This document shows positions 50,707 to 59,413 of a stretch of DNA of 64,000 bases, one piece after another. The notes beneath the pieces were generated by a model. It saw nothing but the letters and a program-made list of their open reading frames with translations, ran no database searches and was not told the DNA's origin. A program made the translations under genes and the position numbers. Each line of letters begins with the position of its first letter. The stretch's first letter is position 1. Origin of the DNA: JANXQG01 sp963804375 (GTDB lineage: Bacteria; Planctomycetota; Planctomycetia; Pirellulales; Thermoguttaceae); the NCBI GenBank assembly GCA_963804375.1, contig CAWDQE010000023.1, positions 1-64,000 of the forward strand. Direction: 5' to 3'.

Positions 50707-51678
50707 CTATGCCGTGCGATTCCGGCGGCGACGGGTGTAGGCGAGGAGGATCAGGGCGCCGACGCCGACAAGGGCGAAGGTGGAAGGCTCGGGGGTGGGT
50801 GTTGATGTTACTGCAAGGCACCACGGACCATCCAAGCCTGAGACCAGGGAGGCGTTCACCGTTCCTCCCGACATGGTATATTCGCCAATCTTGTCGCCGC
50901 CATTCGTGACAAACAAGTCCGATCCGTACACGGCAACGTCAACCGGAATCTGCAACCCCGATATCAGCGAGGGGTTCACGACGACACCCGACGTAGTGTA
51001 TTCGCCAACCGTGCCGGTGGCGTCGTCCACGACAAACAGGTCCGATCCAGACACCGCAATGCCAGTCGGCTGAACGAACCCCGATATCAGCGAGGGGTTC
51101 ACGACGACACCCGACGTAGTGTATTCGCCAACCGTGCCGGTAAAGATATCCGCCACAAACAGGTCCGATCCAGACACAGCGATGTCATACGGACATCCCA
51201 ACCCCGAGACCAGCGAGGGGTTCACGACGACACCCGACGTAGTATACTCGCCAATTGTGCCCGTGAAGCTCCCGCCGGTACCATGCCAATTCGTGACAAA
51301 CAGGTCTGATCCAGACACGGCAATGCCAAACGGAGTGCTCAACCCCGAGACCAGCGAAGCGTTCACGACGACACCCGACGTAGTATATGCGCCAATCGTG
51401 CTGGCGTAATCCACTCCAGGGCTCCAATTCGTCACAAACAGGTCTGATCCAGACACGGCAATGCCGGCCGGGTTATTCAACCCCGAGACCAGCGAAGCGT
51501 TCACCGTTCCTCCCGATATGGAGTATTCGCCAATCGTGCCGGTGACCTGATTCGTGACATAGATGTCCTGCCCGCGCGCGGTCGCTGACGAGAGTGCCAC
51601 TCCCACCGACACGCCGCGCGGCGAGTTGTTCGATACCTTCCTCGTCAACCCGCTGGGCTCCCGGGGCCCGCTGAACAT
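50707..51678 (-). CDS. PEP-CTERM beta-propeller (NHL-like repeat) protein
   Basis: Up to 323 residues. Six ~46-residue repeats of the form GTIGEYTTSGVVVNPSLVSGL..P.GIAVSGSDLFV make a predicted propeller. The end TPTPEPSTFALVGVGALILLAYTRRRR is a PEP-CTERM sorting signal: the PEP motif, a membrane helix and an Arg cluster, recognised by an exosortase before surface anchoring. The N-terminus is uncertain: no proper signal peptide precedes SVGVALSSATARGQDIYV, and the ATG at 51678 lacks a ribosome-binding site, so a frameshift upstream is likely. The DNA repeats are coding and are not a CRISPR array. Confidence 0.7.
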   Translation of the reverse strand: MFSGPREPSGLTRKVSNNSPRGVSVGVALSSATARGQDIYVTNQVTGTIGEYSISGGTVNASLVSGLNNPAGIAVSGSDLFVTNWSPGVDYASTIGAYTTSGVVVNASLVSGLSTPFGIAVSGSDLFVTNWHGTGGSFTGTIGEYTTSGVVVNPSLVSGLGCPYDIAVSGSDLFVADIFTGTVGEYTTSGVVVNPSLISGFVQPTGIAVSGSDLFVVDDATGTVGEYTTSGVVVNPSLISGLQIPVDVAVYGSDLFVTNGGDKIGEYTMSGGTVNASLVSGLDGPWCLAVTSTPTPEPSTFALVGVGALILLAYTRRRRNRTA

Positions 51679-51846
51679 TGCTTGGCGCGATGCCCGGCTT
51701 CATGGATCGTGTCCTCGATAGGTCTGTTGTGAAGGTTCTGCCTTCAGCATAGCGCGACGCCAGCCTGCCGCAAGGCGGGCAAATCGGCCGCGGAGGGCAA
51801 GAGTTCCCGTCTTACGTCGCCTGGCACCCCGGTTTACGATGAATGA

Positions 51847-52189
51847 ATGGAGCACGCACCTGCCAAAGACAACCCCGTCACGCCCTTCGCTCTGACCAAC
51901 TACCGCGACATCCGCCAGCGCTTCGGCATCAAGCAGAAGAACCGCCGCGGTCACATGTACCTGGTCGGCAAGACCGGGACGGGCAAATCCACGCTCATCT
52001 TGAACATGGCGGCCCACGACATCGAGTCAGGCTACGGCCTTGCCTTGATCGATCCCCACGGCGATCTGGCCGAGGGGGTCTTGGAGTCTGTGTCCGAGCG
52101 CAGGATCAAGGACGTGATCTACTTCAACCCGGCAGATCTCGAATACCCGGTGGCCTTCAATCCGCTGCAAAACGTCCCGGGCGTACGTT
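51847..52189 (+). pseudogene. Truncated VirB4/TraD-like DNA-transfer ATPase
   Basis: About 114 residues of good homology: FGIKQKNRRGHMYLVGKTGTGKS (Walker A), then GYGLALIDPHGDLAE (Walker B) and VIYFNPADLEYPVAFNPLQNV, typical of type IV secretion coupling-type ATPases (DUF87). The frame leaves homology at about 52190, where a different gene fragment begins, so the C-terminal three quarters are missing. The start ATG has no ribosome-binding site. Probably a relic of a conjugative element. Confidence 0.7.
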
Positions 52190-52627
52190 CGGGCATGCCT
52201 GCTGGAGGACGATGCGCCGCTGCGGGAAGCGATGGCTGCCAGCCGCTATGCGATTGGCGGTTCAGCGTTCATCGAGCGGACGGAGGAGCGAATCGGAGAA
52301 CGTCGCACCGGCCGGGTGCAGGACCGGGACCTGGATCTGCCGCGATGGACGGTAACGCTTGACGAGATTGACGCAGTCGTTGCGCGTCATTACCGCGTGG
52401 ATCCGAGCTTGTTGTCGGCCCATGGCCGCCGGGTGGGCCCTGCGAAAGGCACTGCGGTGGAGTTGGCGGCGGAACTGGCCGACCTGAGCAGCCGTGCAAT
52501 CGGTGAGCGTTACGGCATCGGCGCCACGGCGGTCGCAGCGAACCGTTGCCGGCTGGCGGCGCGGCCCGAACAAATGAAGGTCGTGGAGACGCTTGCGGCA
52601 CAACTGCGGAAGAGGCGAAAGTGTTGA
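52190..52627 (+). pseudogene. 3' fragment of a REP-associated (RAYT-like) transposase
   Basis: The frame reads LEDDAPLREAMAASRYAIGGSAFIERTEERI, then VVARHYRVDPSLLSAHGRRV and AIGERYGIGATAVAANRCRLAA, which matches the C-terminal region of transposases linked to REP palindromes (DnaA-like helix-turn-helix tail). The Y1 HUH catalytic domain is absent. It is joined directly to the truncated ATPase, so two broken genes meet here. The frame stops at 52627. Confidence 0.6.
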
Positions 52628-52794
52628 ATGACGGTCTGACCGTGACCGTGACCGTGACCGCGGCCCACTACGGGTTTGGCGCGACCGCGGTCGGAGCGAA
52701 CCGTCGGCGGTTGATGTCGCGGCCGTCGCGGCCCGATATTTTGCAAGTCGTAGAAACGCTCGGCCGGGAATTACGAAAAGAGAAAATAAGGTAG
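52628..52794 (+). repeat. GACCGT microsatellite and second copy of the transposase tail
   Basis: TGACCG repeats four times at about 52636-52660, followed by AHYGFGATAVGANRRRLMS...ILQVVETLGRELRK, a duplicate of the end of the preceding fragment. TGACCCCAT occurs twice downstream (about 52807 and 52856), a sequence often seen near such transposases. Confidence 0.5.
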
Positions 52795-52859
52795 GAAGTC
52801 CCGGCTGACCCCATGATCATGCCCACCCAATACGTTAAGGTGCATAGTGCCGGTCTGAC

Positions 52860-53987
52860 CCCATTCTCACGAAATCTATCCGACAGTGATGCTGGTCAGA
52901 TGATCGAGAGCAGAAGCCGGTGGTCGGCATAGAGCTTTCGGGTGGGAGCGAGGCCGGCGGGAGATCCAGGGCCGGCCGGTACAATGACGTGCATGACGCA
53001 TAGTAGCAGCGTGCTCGGTTCGGGGCGTGGTTCCGCCAGGGAGCCTTGCTGCGGACGTCGCTGACCGCGTGAAGTCATGGGACGCGGCAGGGGATGTCAA
53101 TAAAAAAAAGGGGGCCGATCGGAGGCAAGATCACAACTCAGGGGGGATTTGACATGTCATATCAGAGGGGTAAGCAGCGCATTTCCTTGGCTGTGGCCCC
53201 ACTGCCGCAGGCAAGCAGTCACGAAACGCTCCCAGTTGGACGCGGCCCCGAGGTCGACATTGCGCGATGAAGATGCCGCGTTGCATCCGGGCGGCGCGGC
53301 TATTACTGCCGCTCACAGGTATCTGTGCTTTCATTGATGGCCACGAAGTAGGGGTCGGGACGATTGAAGATTGGATTTCTTGAAAACCGCCGTGCCAGGC
53401 GTTTGACAAATCCTCCAATGCGCGTTACCATGCCGATTATATGAATCCGAATGAACTTCCCGATTATCCGAGCGAATGCGCGAGACGCGGGCTGGTTGTA
53501 CACGCCGATTGCCCGGCGAGCTCTCCACGTATTCGCTCGGTCTGGCGAATAGGCGGCGATTTTTGACCGGCTTGGCGGCCTCACTTTCCAGGCTGCCTAG
53601 CCGAAAGCGAAGTTGCAATCTTTCGAAGGAGGCGGTGTCGGTAGCTGGCCCCGGCCGGTTGCGACGCAACGGGATGAAAAGACGCGATGCGGTTTCGTGC
53701 CTTTCCGACCGCGAGCGGGTAGTCCCTTGACCCGCGTTCTCAATCGGCCTTTCTCTGGTTCGACCCATTTCTGACTCTTGACGTAGCGAGTTTCGCCCTG
53801 TGCCGCGTGTTCAGGCCGATTGTCTTGGCGCCGTCGGAGTGAACGGGACGAGGGTCTGACTTGGAACGGGCATTTAACACGGACTGGGCTATCGCCCAGC
53901 CTCAACGAAGGGCTTGGCAGCAGGGCGATCGCGCACCGTCCATGTTGTGGTTTTGGCACATTTTTTGTCGTACTCGATTGAATTTCC
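52860..53987. other. Long intergenic stretch, no gene supported
   Basis: About 1.1 kb. Open frames here have no ribosome-binding sites and unnatural composition. Only a small hairpin CTGGGC-tatc-GCCCAG near 53885 stands out, about 100 bp before the next gene. Confidence 0.45.
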
Positions 53988-55184
53988 ATGATCCGAATTA
54001 GGACAAGACTCATCATCGCATTCCTGCTTTGCGCCGTCACGGCGTTTGCCTGGGGCAGCGATATCCAATACACGATCACGGACCTCGGCACCCTTGGCGG
54101 GCCGACTAGTGAGGCTGACGCTATAAGCCAGAGCGGAATAATAGCGGGTGGCGCCGAGGTGCCAGAGCGGGGCGATCATCCGTTCATCTACCAGGGTAGT
54201 GGGCCGATGCGGGACATCGGCCTGCTGGATCCCGTAGAAGGAGCCGTCGGGCATGCCACATCGGTGAACTCGGCCGGGCAGGTGGTCGGACAGTCGGATT
54301 CCCCGCTCCCGGGCAGCAATGGGCATGCCTTTTTCTATAGCGGCAGCGGATCGCTCATCGATCTGGGGACGCTAGGCGGCGCGGCAAGCATTGCGAACGG
54401 CATCAACGACAAATCGCAAATTGTGGGCGGCGCGGAAACGGCCTCCGGCGCTTGGGACGGGGCGCTTTGGACCGTCAGCGGCACGACCGTCACTACCGTC
54501 GATTTGGGCCAGTTCGCCGCCGGCGCGATCAACAACCTGGGCCAGATCGCAGGGGTCTGCCAACAAACGGGGCACGGCGGGGTGTACAGCATATCGTCGG
54601 GTTCGATCACCGATATCGGCACGCTTGGCGGCGCGTTATGCCAGCCAACCGCGATCAGCGACAGCGGTTACGTCGTGGGCTTTGCCGAGACCCCAACGTC
54701 CGGCTACGCGTTCCTGTACAGCCTCCATACCGGCGTGCTGACGAACCTCGGGAACCCTGCCTCGATGGCGTGGGGGTCCGTCGCTACTGGGGTGAACGAC
54801 CAGGGCCAGGTTGTCGGCGGTTACAATCTTGACGCGTCCGGCGCCCAATCCGTCCCCTTCATCTATACGCAAGCCGGCGGGATGCAGAACCTCAACAATC
54901 TGATCGACCCCTCCTCCGGGTGGACCATTTATGACGCGGCCGGCATCAACGACGCAGGCGAGATTGTTGGCAGCGGCGTCAATCCGCAGGGACGATTGGA
55001 TGCGTGCCTTTTGACGCCAACCCCCGAACCCGCAACGCTTCAACTGACGGCTATCGCATTAACCGTTCTCGCGGGCCGGCTTGCGTTTGCGCGTCGCGAC
55101 ACGAAACCGCGGGTCCGCCAAACCATCAGGTCGATAATTCCGTTTTCTGAAACCCTTTCATTGGAGGAGTCTTACAATGGCTAA
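53988..55184 (+). CDS. HAF-repeat PEP-CTERM protein
   Basis: 398 residues. A signal peptide (LIIAFLLCAVTAFAWG) is followed by repeats of TDLGTLGG.....AxxINxxGQVVG type (HAF repeats, residues ~28-330), which are expected to form a beta-propeller-like secreted domain. TPTPEPATLQLTAIALTVLAGRLAFARR near residue 345 is a PEP-CTERM-like anchor. The 35-residue tail after the Arg cluster is unusual; it covers the ribosome-binding site of the next gene, and the stop codon lies within the first codons of that gene, so the two are coupled. A late frameshift could explain the tail. Weak ribosome-binding site at the start. Confidence 0.75.
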   Translation: MIRIRTRLIIAFLLCAVTAFAWGSDIQYTITDLGTLGGPTSEADAISQSGIIAGGAEVPERGDHPFIYQGSGPMRDIGLLDPVEGAVGHATSVNSAGQVVGQSDSPLPGSNGHAFFYSGSGSLIDLGTLGGAASIANGINDKSQIVGGAETASGAWDGALWTVSGTTVTTVDLGQFAAGAINNLGQIAGVCQQTGHGGVYSISSGSITDIGTLGGALCQPTAISDSGYVVGFAETPTSGYAFLYSLHTGVLTNLGNPASMAWGSVATGVNDQGQVVGGYNLDASGAQSVPFIYTQAGGMQNLNNLIDPSSGWTIYDAAGINDAGEIVGSGVNPQGRLDACLLTPTPEPATLQLTAIALTVLAGRLAFARRDTKPRVRQTIRSIIPFSETLSLEESYNG

Positions 55185-55333
55185 GAAACGATCCTTCTCT
55201 CGGTGGCTTCTTGACGTTTTCACCGGGCACCGTTCGCGCGGATCGTGGGAAGCCCGCCGCGCACCCACGAGTCCTGCGGGCGGAGCCGTTGGAGTCCCGA
55301 TCTGGACGGTCGGCTAATGCGCGCTATTGGCCC
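55177..55333 (+). pseudogene. 5' end of a secreted-protein gene split by a transposon
   Basis: ATG after GGAGGAGTCTTACA. MAKKRSFSRWLLDVFTGHRS is followed, after a one-base shift in CCC near 55265, by RVLRAEPLESRSGRSANARYW, the planctomycete extracellular-protein N-terminus seen also at 21.6 kb. The 4.08-kb transposon begins at 55334. Removing it and one C joins TAT TGG CCC to TTG AGC AAT, the frame of 59415-60821. Confidence 0.65.
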
Positions 55334-55393
55334 TGTCCGGCGCACGAAAGTTTCAACGGGGAAATGCGATAAAGGTGTGGAGTAATTGCCTCT
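55334..55393 (+). repeat. Left terminal inverted repeat of the four-gene transposon
   Basis: TGTCCGGCGCACGAAAG, TTTCAACG, then GGTGTGGAGTAATTGCCTC. It matches the inverse of 59352-59413 over about 60 bp with small gaps. Confidence 0.75.
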
Positions 55394-55425
55394 CCAACAG
55401 CGGTTAAACCGCAAAGGAGTTAGGC

Positions 55426-57080
55426 ATGTTTTGGAAGAGATCAGAGTCGGAGCAGACGCCGGCCGCGGAGCGAGGGCGTAGCCCGAGCGACGCGGCCGGC
55501 GTCTGCGGCGGCGTGGGGGGGCCCACCCCCGCGGCCGCCATGGATCGCCCCCAGGTTGTTCTACCTGCGGAAACCACTCCACCCCTTACCGCCGTCGCGG
55601 TCGTCGACCAGACCCCGGCCGGTACGCCGGCAGTGCCCCAGGCCGATGACGCCCCTGTGGGCCCAGAGCCGCCGCCCGAAGAGCCTTTCGAGGAGGTCCG
55701 CAAGCGTCTTCTGGCTGGCCCGCGCAAGAGCAAGGGGCAGCGGTTGGTCAAGCCCGAGCCGTCGGCCCAAGCGTCGATGACGCCCGAGCAGCGGTTGTTG
55801 ATCCTCGACACCTGGCAGCGGAGCGGCCTGCCGGCGGGCGATTTCGCCCCCCTGGTCGGCCTCTCCAAGCACACGCTCTACAGTTGGAAGAAGCGTTTTG
55901 ACGAGTCGGGCCCGGCCGGGCTGATGGATCAGCAGCGCGGCGCGCCCAAGGGCAGCCGCGTGCACGAACTGACCAAGCGGACGATCCTCATGCTCAAGCA
56001 GGCCAACCCGGAGTGGGGCTGCCAGCGGATCAGCGACATGCTGCTCCGCGGTCCGGCCCTGCCGGCCTCGGCAGGGGCTGTCTCCCGCGTGCTGCACGAG
56101 GCGGGCTATCAGGTGGAAGAAGTCGCCACCCACCCGCACCCCGACAAGCAGCGCGAGTTCGAGCGGGCGACGCCCAATCAGCTCTGGCAGACGGACCTGT
56201 TCACCTTCGTGCTCAAGCGGCAGAACCGCCGCGTGTACATGGTGGCCTTCATGGACGACCACAGCCGCTTCATCACCGGCTACGGGATCCATGCCAGCCA
56301 GTCGGCGGCTTTGGTGCTGGAGGTGGTGCGGGCGGCGATCGTGGCCTACGGCACGCCGCAAGAGATCCTCACGGACAACGGCAGCCAATACGTCACCTGG
56401 CGGGGCACCAGCGCCTTCCACCGCGAGATGGACAAGCGCGGCATCAAGCACATCGTGGCCAAGCCGCAGCGGCCGCAGACGCTGGGCAAGATCGAGCGTT
56501 TCTGGGGCACGCTTTGGCGGGAGTGCATCGAGACGTCGGTGTTCTTCGACCTGGACGACGCACGGCGGCGGATCGGGCATTTCATCGACTACTACAACTT
56601 CCAAAGGGTCCACCGGGGAATCGATGGGCTGGTGCCTGCGGACCGCTTCTTCGGCACCGCCTCCGAGGTCTTGGCCACGCTCCGCGCAGGGTGGCGGCCA
56701 ACGCGCTCGAATTGGCCCGCAACGGCGTGCCCAAGGCACCGTTCTACGTGACCGGACGGATCGGTGAGCGGGCCTTCAGCGTGCATGCAGAAGGGGACAA
56801 GATGATCCTCAAGCGGGAGGGCCAAGCGCGAACGGAGGTCGATCTCGGCAGGCTGCAGGCCGCGGAGTTGCCGCTGGTCGACAGCACCGCGTCCCGCACG
56901 CCAGCGGAAGTGCCCCTGCCGCTGTGCCCGCACGGCTCTCCTACGGGCGATGTCGTGGAAGATGAAGTGCCGCCAGGCGGATCGCCCTTGGACGCCGGCT
57001 TGCGGCGGCTGGAGACGGCTGCCGAGGACCCGAAGGAAGGGCCCAGCAGCACGGATGCAGGCCAAGGAGGGGCATCATGA
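55426..57080 (+). CDS. DDE transposase A (IS481/IS3-like), one frameshift
   Basis: ATG after AAAGGAGTTAGGC. A Pro-rich N-terminus (~100 residues) is followed by a helix-turn-helix (LLILDTWQRSGLPAGDFAPLVGL), a second HTH-like helical part and the rve core: WQTDLFTFVL (first Asp), YGTPQEILTDNGSQY (second Asp), LGKIERFWGTLWREC (Glu). The frame shifts near 56690 (GGG where one more G is needed) and goes on with VAANALELARNGVPKAPFYV and a C-terminal DNA-binding-like domain to 57080, about 550 residues in total. It catalyses strand transfer. The stop overlaps the next start (ATGA). Confidence 0.8.
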
Positions 57081-57778
57081 GCGAAGCCAAACCATCGATA
57101 GCAACCGCCTCCCCGTCTGCCCCGCCTCGTGGTGCGGCGGCAGCGGGAAAGGGTTCCCGTGGACCTCGTTTCAAACCCCAGGCGGCGGTCAGCCGTGATG
57201 CGCAACGCGTCGCGGCGGTGATCCTGGAGGTCCTGGCCGGGATGCGGACGCCCACGGAGGCCGCCGCGGTGGTGGGCCTCTCGGTTCCGCGTTATTACCT
57301 CTGGGAACAGCGGGCCCTGGAGGGCCTGGTGCGGGCCTGCGAACTGCGGCCCAAGGGCCAGGTGATCAGCCAGCGGCACCAGATTGCCGTCCTGGAGAAG
57401 GAAGTCGCCCGCTTGCGGCAGGACTGTGCCCGGCAACAGGCGCTGGTCCGTGCCTCGCAGCGGACGATCGGCCTGGCGGCATCCCCGCCAGCGGCTGCGA
57501 AGCCCCGTGGCAAGGTGGCTGGGGGTACCGCGCAGCGGTCCGCAGGTAATGCCACTGTCGGCAAGACGAAACGGAAGCGCCGTCCGGTGGCCCGGGCCTT
57601 GAAAGCAGTGGCAGCATTGCAGGCCGCGGCGGAAGTACAGGAAACTCCGGCCGATTCGTCTTCGGCCGAAAAGGCGGAAGTGGTACAACGGAGTGTCGCA
57701 AGTAGTTTATTGGCAACGGCGCAAGCGGCGCATGCCGCCGACCATGCGAACATGGTGCCCGCCGTGTCGGAAGCCTGA
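57077..57778 (+). CDS. Transposon accessory protein 1 (HTH and coiled coil)
   Basis: 233 residues, start in ATGA overlap with transposase A. Residues ~43-75 form a helix-turn-helix (RVAAVILEVLAGMRTPTEAAAVVGLSVPRYYLWEQRAL), followed by a coiled coil (~95-120, QIAVLEKEVARLRQDCARQQ) and a basic, Ala/Pro-rich low-complexity tail (KTKRKRRPVARALK). It resembles the small OrfA-type DNA-binding partners of IS3-like systems but is larger. It probably binds the ends or assembles the transposase; inference. Confidence 0.65.
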   Translation: MSEAKPSIATASPSAPPRGAAAAGKGSRGPRFKPQAAVSRDAQRVAAVILEVLAGMRTPTEAAAVVGLSVPRYYLWEQRALEGLVRACELRPKGQVISQRHQIAVLEKEVARLRQDCARQQALVRASQRTIGLAASPPAAAKPRGKVAGGTAQRSAGNATVGKTKRKRRPVARALKAVAALQAAAEVQETPADSSSAEKAEVVQRSVASSLLATAQAAHAADHANMVPAVSEA

Positions 57779-57798
57779 TTCACGGAGGAGAAAAAGCC

Positions 57799-58263
57799 AT
57801 GGCCCGACGAGGACGCAAACCGACCGGTACGAACCTGGTGGAACACCTGGAAGGCTCAGAGCGGGCCAAGACCCGCCTGAAGGCCATCCTGGAAACGCTT
57901 TCGGGCGCAAGGAGCATTCCCGAAGTCTGTGAAGACTTGGGAATCAACGAGTCGATGTTCCACCGCGTGCGGAGCGAGGTGCTGCAGACGGCATTGGAAC
58001 GTCTGGAGCCGCGTCCTCTCGGGCGGCCTCGGCAAGAGTCGCCGCCCGAGGAGCTGAGTCTGGCGGAAATGGAAGAAGAGAACTTGCGCTTGCAACTGGA
58101 GTTGAAGGCGGCCGAGGTCCGCCGCGAGTTGGCCGAGAAGCTGCCGCGGTTGGGCAAGTCGGAGGCGCATCCGGCCTGCGAAGAAGGGAAAAAAACGACG
58201 GCTCGGGAGCGGAAGCGGCTCCGCCAGCGATTACAACACAGAAAGAACCGTCCCCGCCCATGA
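57799..58263 (+). CDS. Transposon accessory protein 2 (HTH and coiled coil)
   Basis: 154 residues, GGAGGAG before the start. An HTH region (RLKAILETLSGARSIPEVCEDLGINESMFHRVR) precedes a long coiled coil (AEMEEENLRLQLELKAAEVRRELAEKL) and a basic tail (RERKRLRQRLQHRKNR). The organisation is the same as in accessory protein 1, so the two may form a pair, one for each transposase. Its stop overlaps the start of transposase B (ATGA). Confidence 0.65.
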   Translation: MARRGRKPTGTNLVEHLEGSERAKTRLKAILETLSGARSIPEVCEDLGINESMFHRVRSEVLQTALERLEPRPLGRPRQESPPEELSLAEMEEENLRLQLELKAAEVRRELAEKLPRLGKSEAHPACEEGKKTTARERKRLRQRLQHRKNRPRP

Positions 58264-59405
58264 ATGCTTGTAGCTGCCAACTCCTGAAGCGTGGCTGGCC
58301 GGCCCAGCAGCCCTGGCGGGAAGCCGAGCGGGAGGCCCGCATGCATGCCGTGGGCTTCCAGCACTGGGCCGTGGAGCAAGGCGTGCGGCAGCGTGTGGCG
58401 GCCGAGCAGCTCGGCTTGGCGCCCGGCACCTTGGCCTACTGGAATCATCGCTGGCACGAAGATTACCTGGAGGCCAGGCCCTTGGGGCGGCCTTGGCGTC
58501 GGAGCCCCTGGCAACTCCGCAACCAGGCCATTGATTTCATGCGTGCGGTGGGGGCGGGCGTGAGCGCGGCCGCGGTGCAGACGGCCTTCCCCTCTCTGGC
58601 CCGCCGCGAAGCGGAAAACCTCAGAAACCGCTTCCGCCACATCTGGAAACTGGACCATCCTCGCGCGATCCACGTGCTCCATTGGCACGATCCGAGAGTC
58701 GTGTGGGCCATGGACCATAGCCAGCCGCCGCAGGCCATTGATGGCCGCTGGCCGTACCTGCTTGCTGTCCGCGACCTCACCAGTGGCTGCCAACTCGCTT
58801 GGTTGCCGGTCCTCGACGAGACGGCGGAGACGACGATCGAGGCCCTGCGACGCTTGTTCCTGGAACATGGGCCGCCCTTGGTGCTGAAATGCGACAACGG
58901 TTCGGCCTTCATCGCCGCGGCGATGCGTGACTTCCTGGCGAATTGGGCTGTTCGGCCCCTCTTCTCACCGCCCTGGACGCCGGAGTACAATGGAGGGATC
59001 GAGGCGGGCAACCACGCATTGAAGACCCGCACTCAAGAACTTGCGGCCCGCGAGGGCCGGCATGGCCTTTGGACCGCCTGCGATGCGGAGGTGGCACGAT
59101 GCATGGCCAACGAGCAGAACTACCCTCACGGCTTCGGAAAGCCGACGCCGGGCGAGTGCTTTCGGACCTCGCCCCGGCTCTCGCAGGAGGCGCGTGCGGC
59201 CTTCGGCCGCACGCTCGAGCACGAGCAAACCCAAGAACGCCTTCACCAAGGCTACCCTTTGGACACGGACCTGGACCGCGTGGCCCAGGCAGAAATAGAC
59301 CGTGCAGCAATCCGCCGCGCTCTCGTCGAGCACGGCTACCTCAGTTTCACCCGGAGGTCAATTACTCCACCACTTCCATCGAGAAATTCGTTGAAAATTC
59401 CGTAG
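58260..59405 (+). CDS. DDE transposase B (rve family)
   Basis: 381 residues. N-terminal HTH (ARMHAVGFQHWAVEQGVRQRVAAEQLGLAPGTL), then the rve core: VVWAMDHSQPPQ (first Asp), LVLKCDNGSAF (second Asp), PEYNGGIEAGNHALKTRTQ (Glu). The catalytic triad is complete. It belongs to a subgroup with a PxYNGxxEAGxxxLKTR motif that I recall as frequent in planctomycetes, clearly different from transposase A. The C-terminus reaches into the right terminal repeat. Two different catalytic proteins within one set of ends are unusual and suggest a heteromeric transposase. Confidence 0.8.
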   Translation: MNACSCQLLKRGWPAQQPWREAEREARMHAVGFQHWAVEQGVRQRVAAEQLGLAPGTLAYWNHRWHEDYLEARPLGRPWRRSPWQLRNQAIDFMRAVGAGVSAAAVQTAFPSLARREAENLRNRFRHIWKLDHPRAIHVLHWHDPRVVWAMDHSQPPQAIDGRWPYLLAVRDLTSGCQLAWLPVLDETAETTIEALRRLFLEHGPPLVLKCDNGSAFIAAAMRDFLANWAVRPLFSPPWTPEYNGGIEAGNHALKTRTQELAAREGRHGLWTACDAEVARCMANEQNYPHGFGKPTPGECFRTSPRLSQEARAAFGRTLEHEQTQERLHQGYPLDTDLDRVAQAEIDRAAIRRALVEHGYLSFTRRSITPPLPSRNSLKIP

Positions 59406-59413
59406 CCGGTACA
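59352..59413 (-). repeat. Right terminal inverted repeat of the four-gene transposon
   Basis: Read inward: TGTACCGGCTACGGAAT, TTTCAACG, then GGTGGAGTAATTGACCTC. The end of transposase B is encoded within it. Confidence 0.75.

Larger units (their letters stand above)
55334..59413 (+). mobile_element. Four-gene transposon with two DDE transposases
   Basis: The ends are inverted relatives: TG-TCCGGCGCACGAAAGTTTCAACG on the left and, read inward from the right, TGTACCGGCTACGGAATTTTCAACG; a second conserved block GTGGAGTAATTG follows 25 bp further in on both sides. Termini are 5'-TGT...ACA-3', as in rve-type elements. No clear target-site duplication. Four genes in one direction lie between the ends: DDE transposase A, HTH/coiled-coil protein, HTH protein, DDE transposase B, with ATGA overlaps. 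Confidence 0.75.

Noticed and set aside
50840..51560. Regular direct repeats, possible CRISPR array
   Set aside because: Period about 140 bp and coding for propeller blades in one frame; no short repeat/spacer pattern.
53131..54326. Minus-strand frames upstream of and overlapping the HAF protein
   Set aside because: No ribosome-binding sites, unnatural composition, and partial overlap with a well-supported gene.
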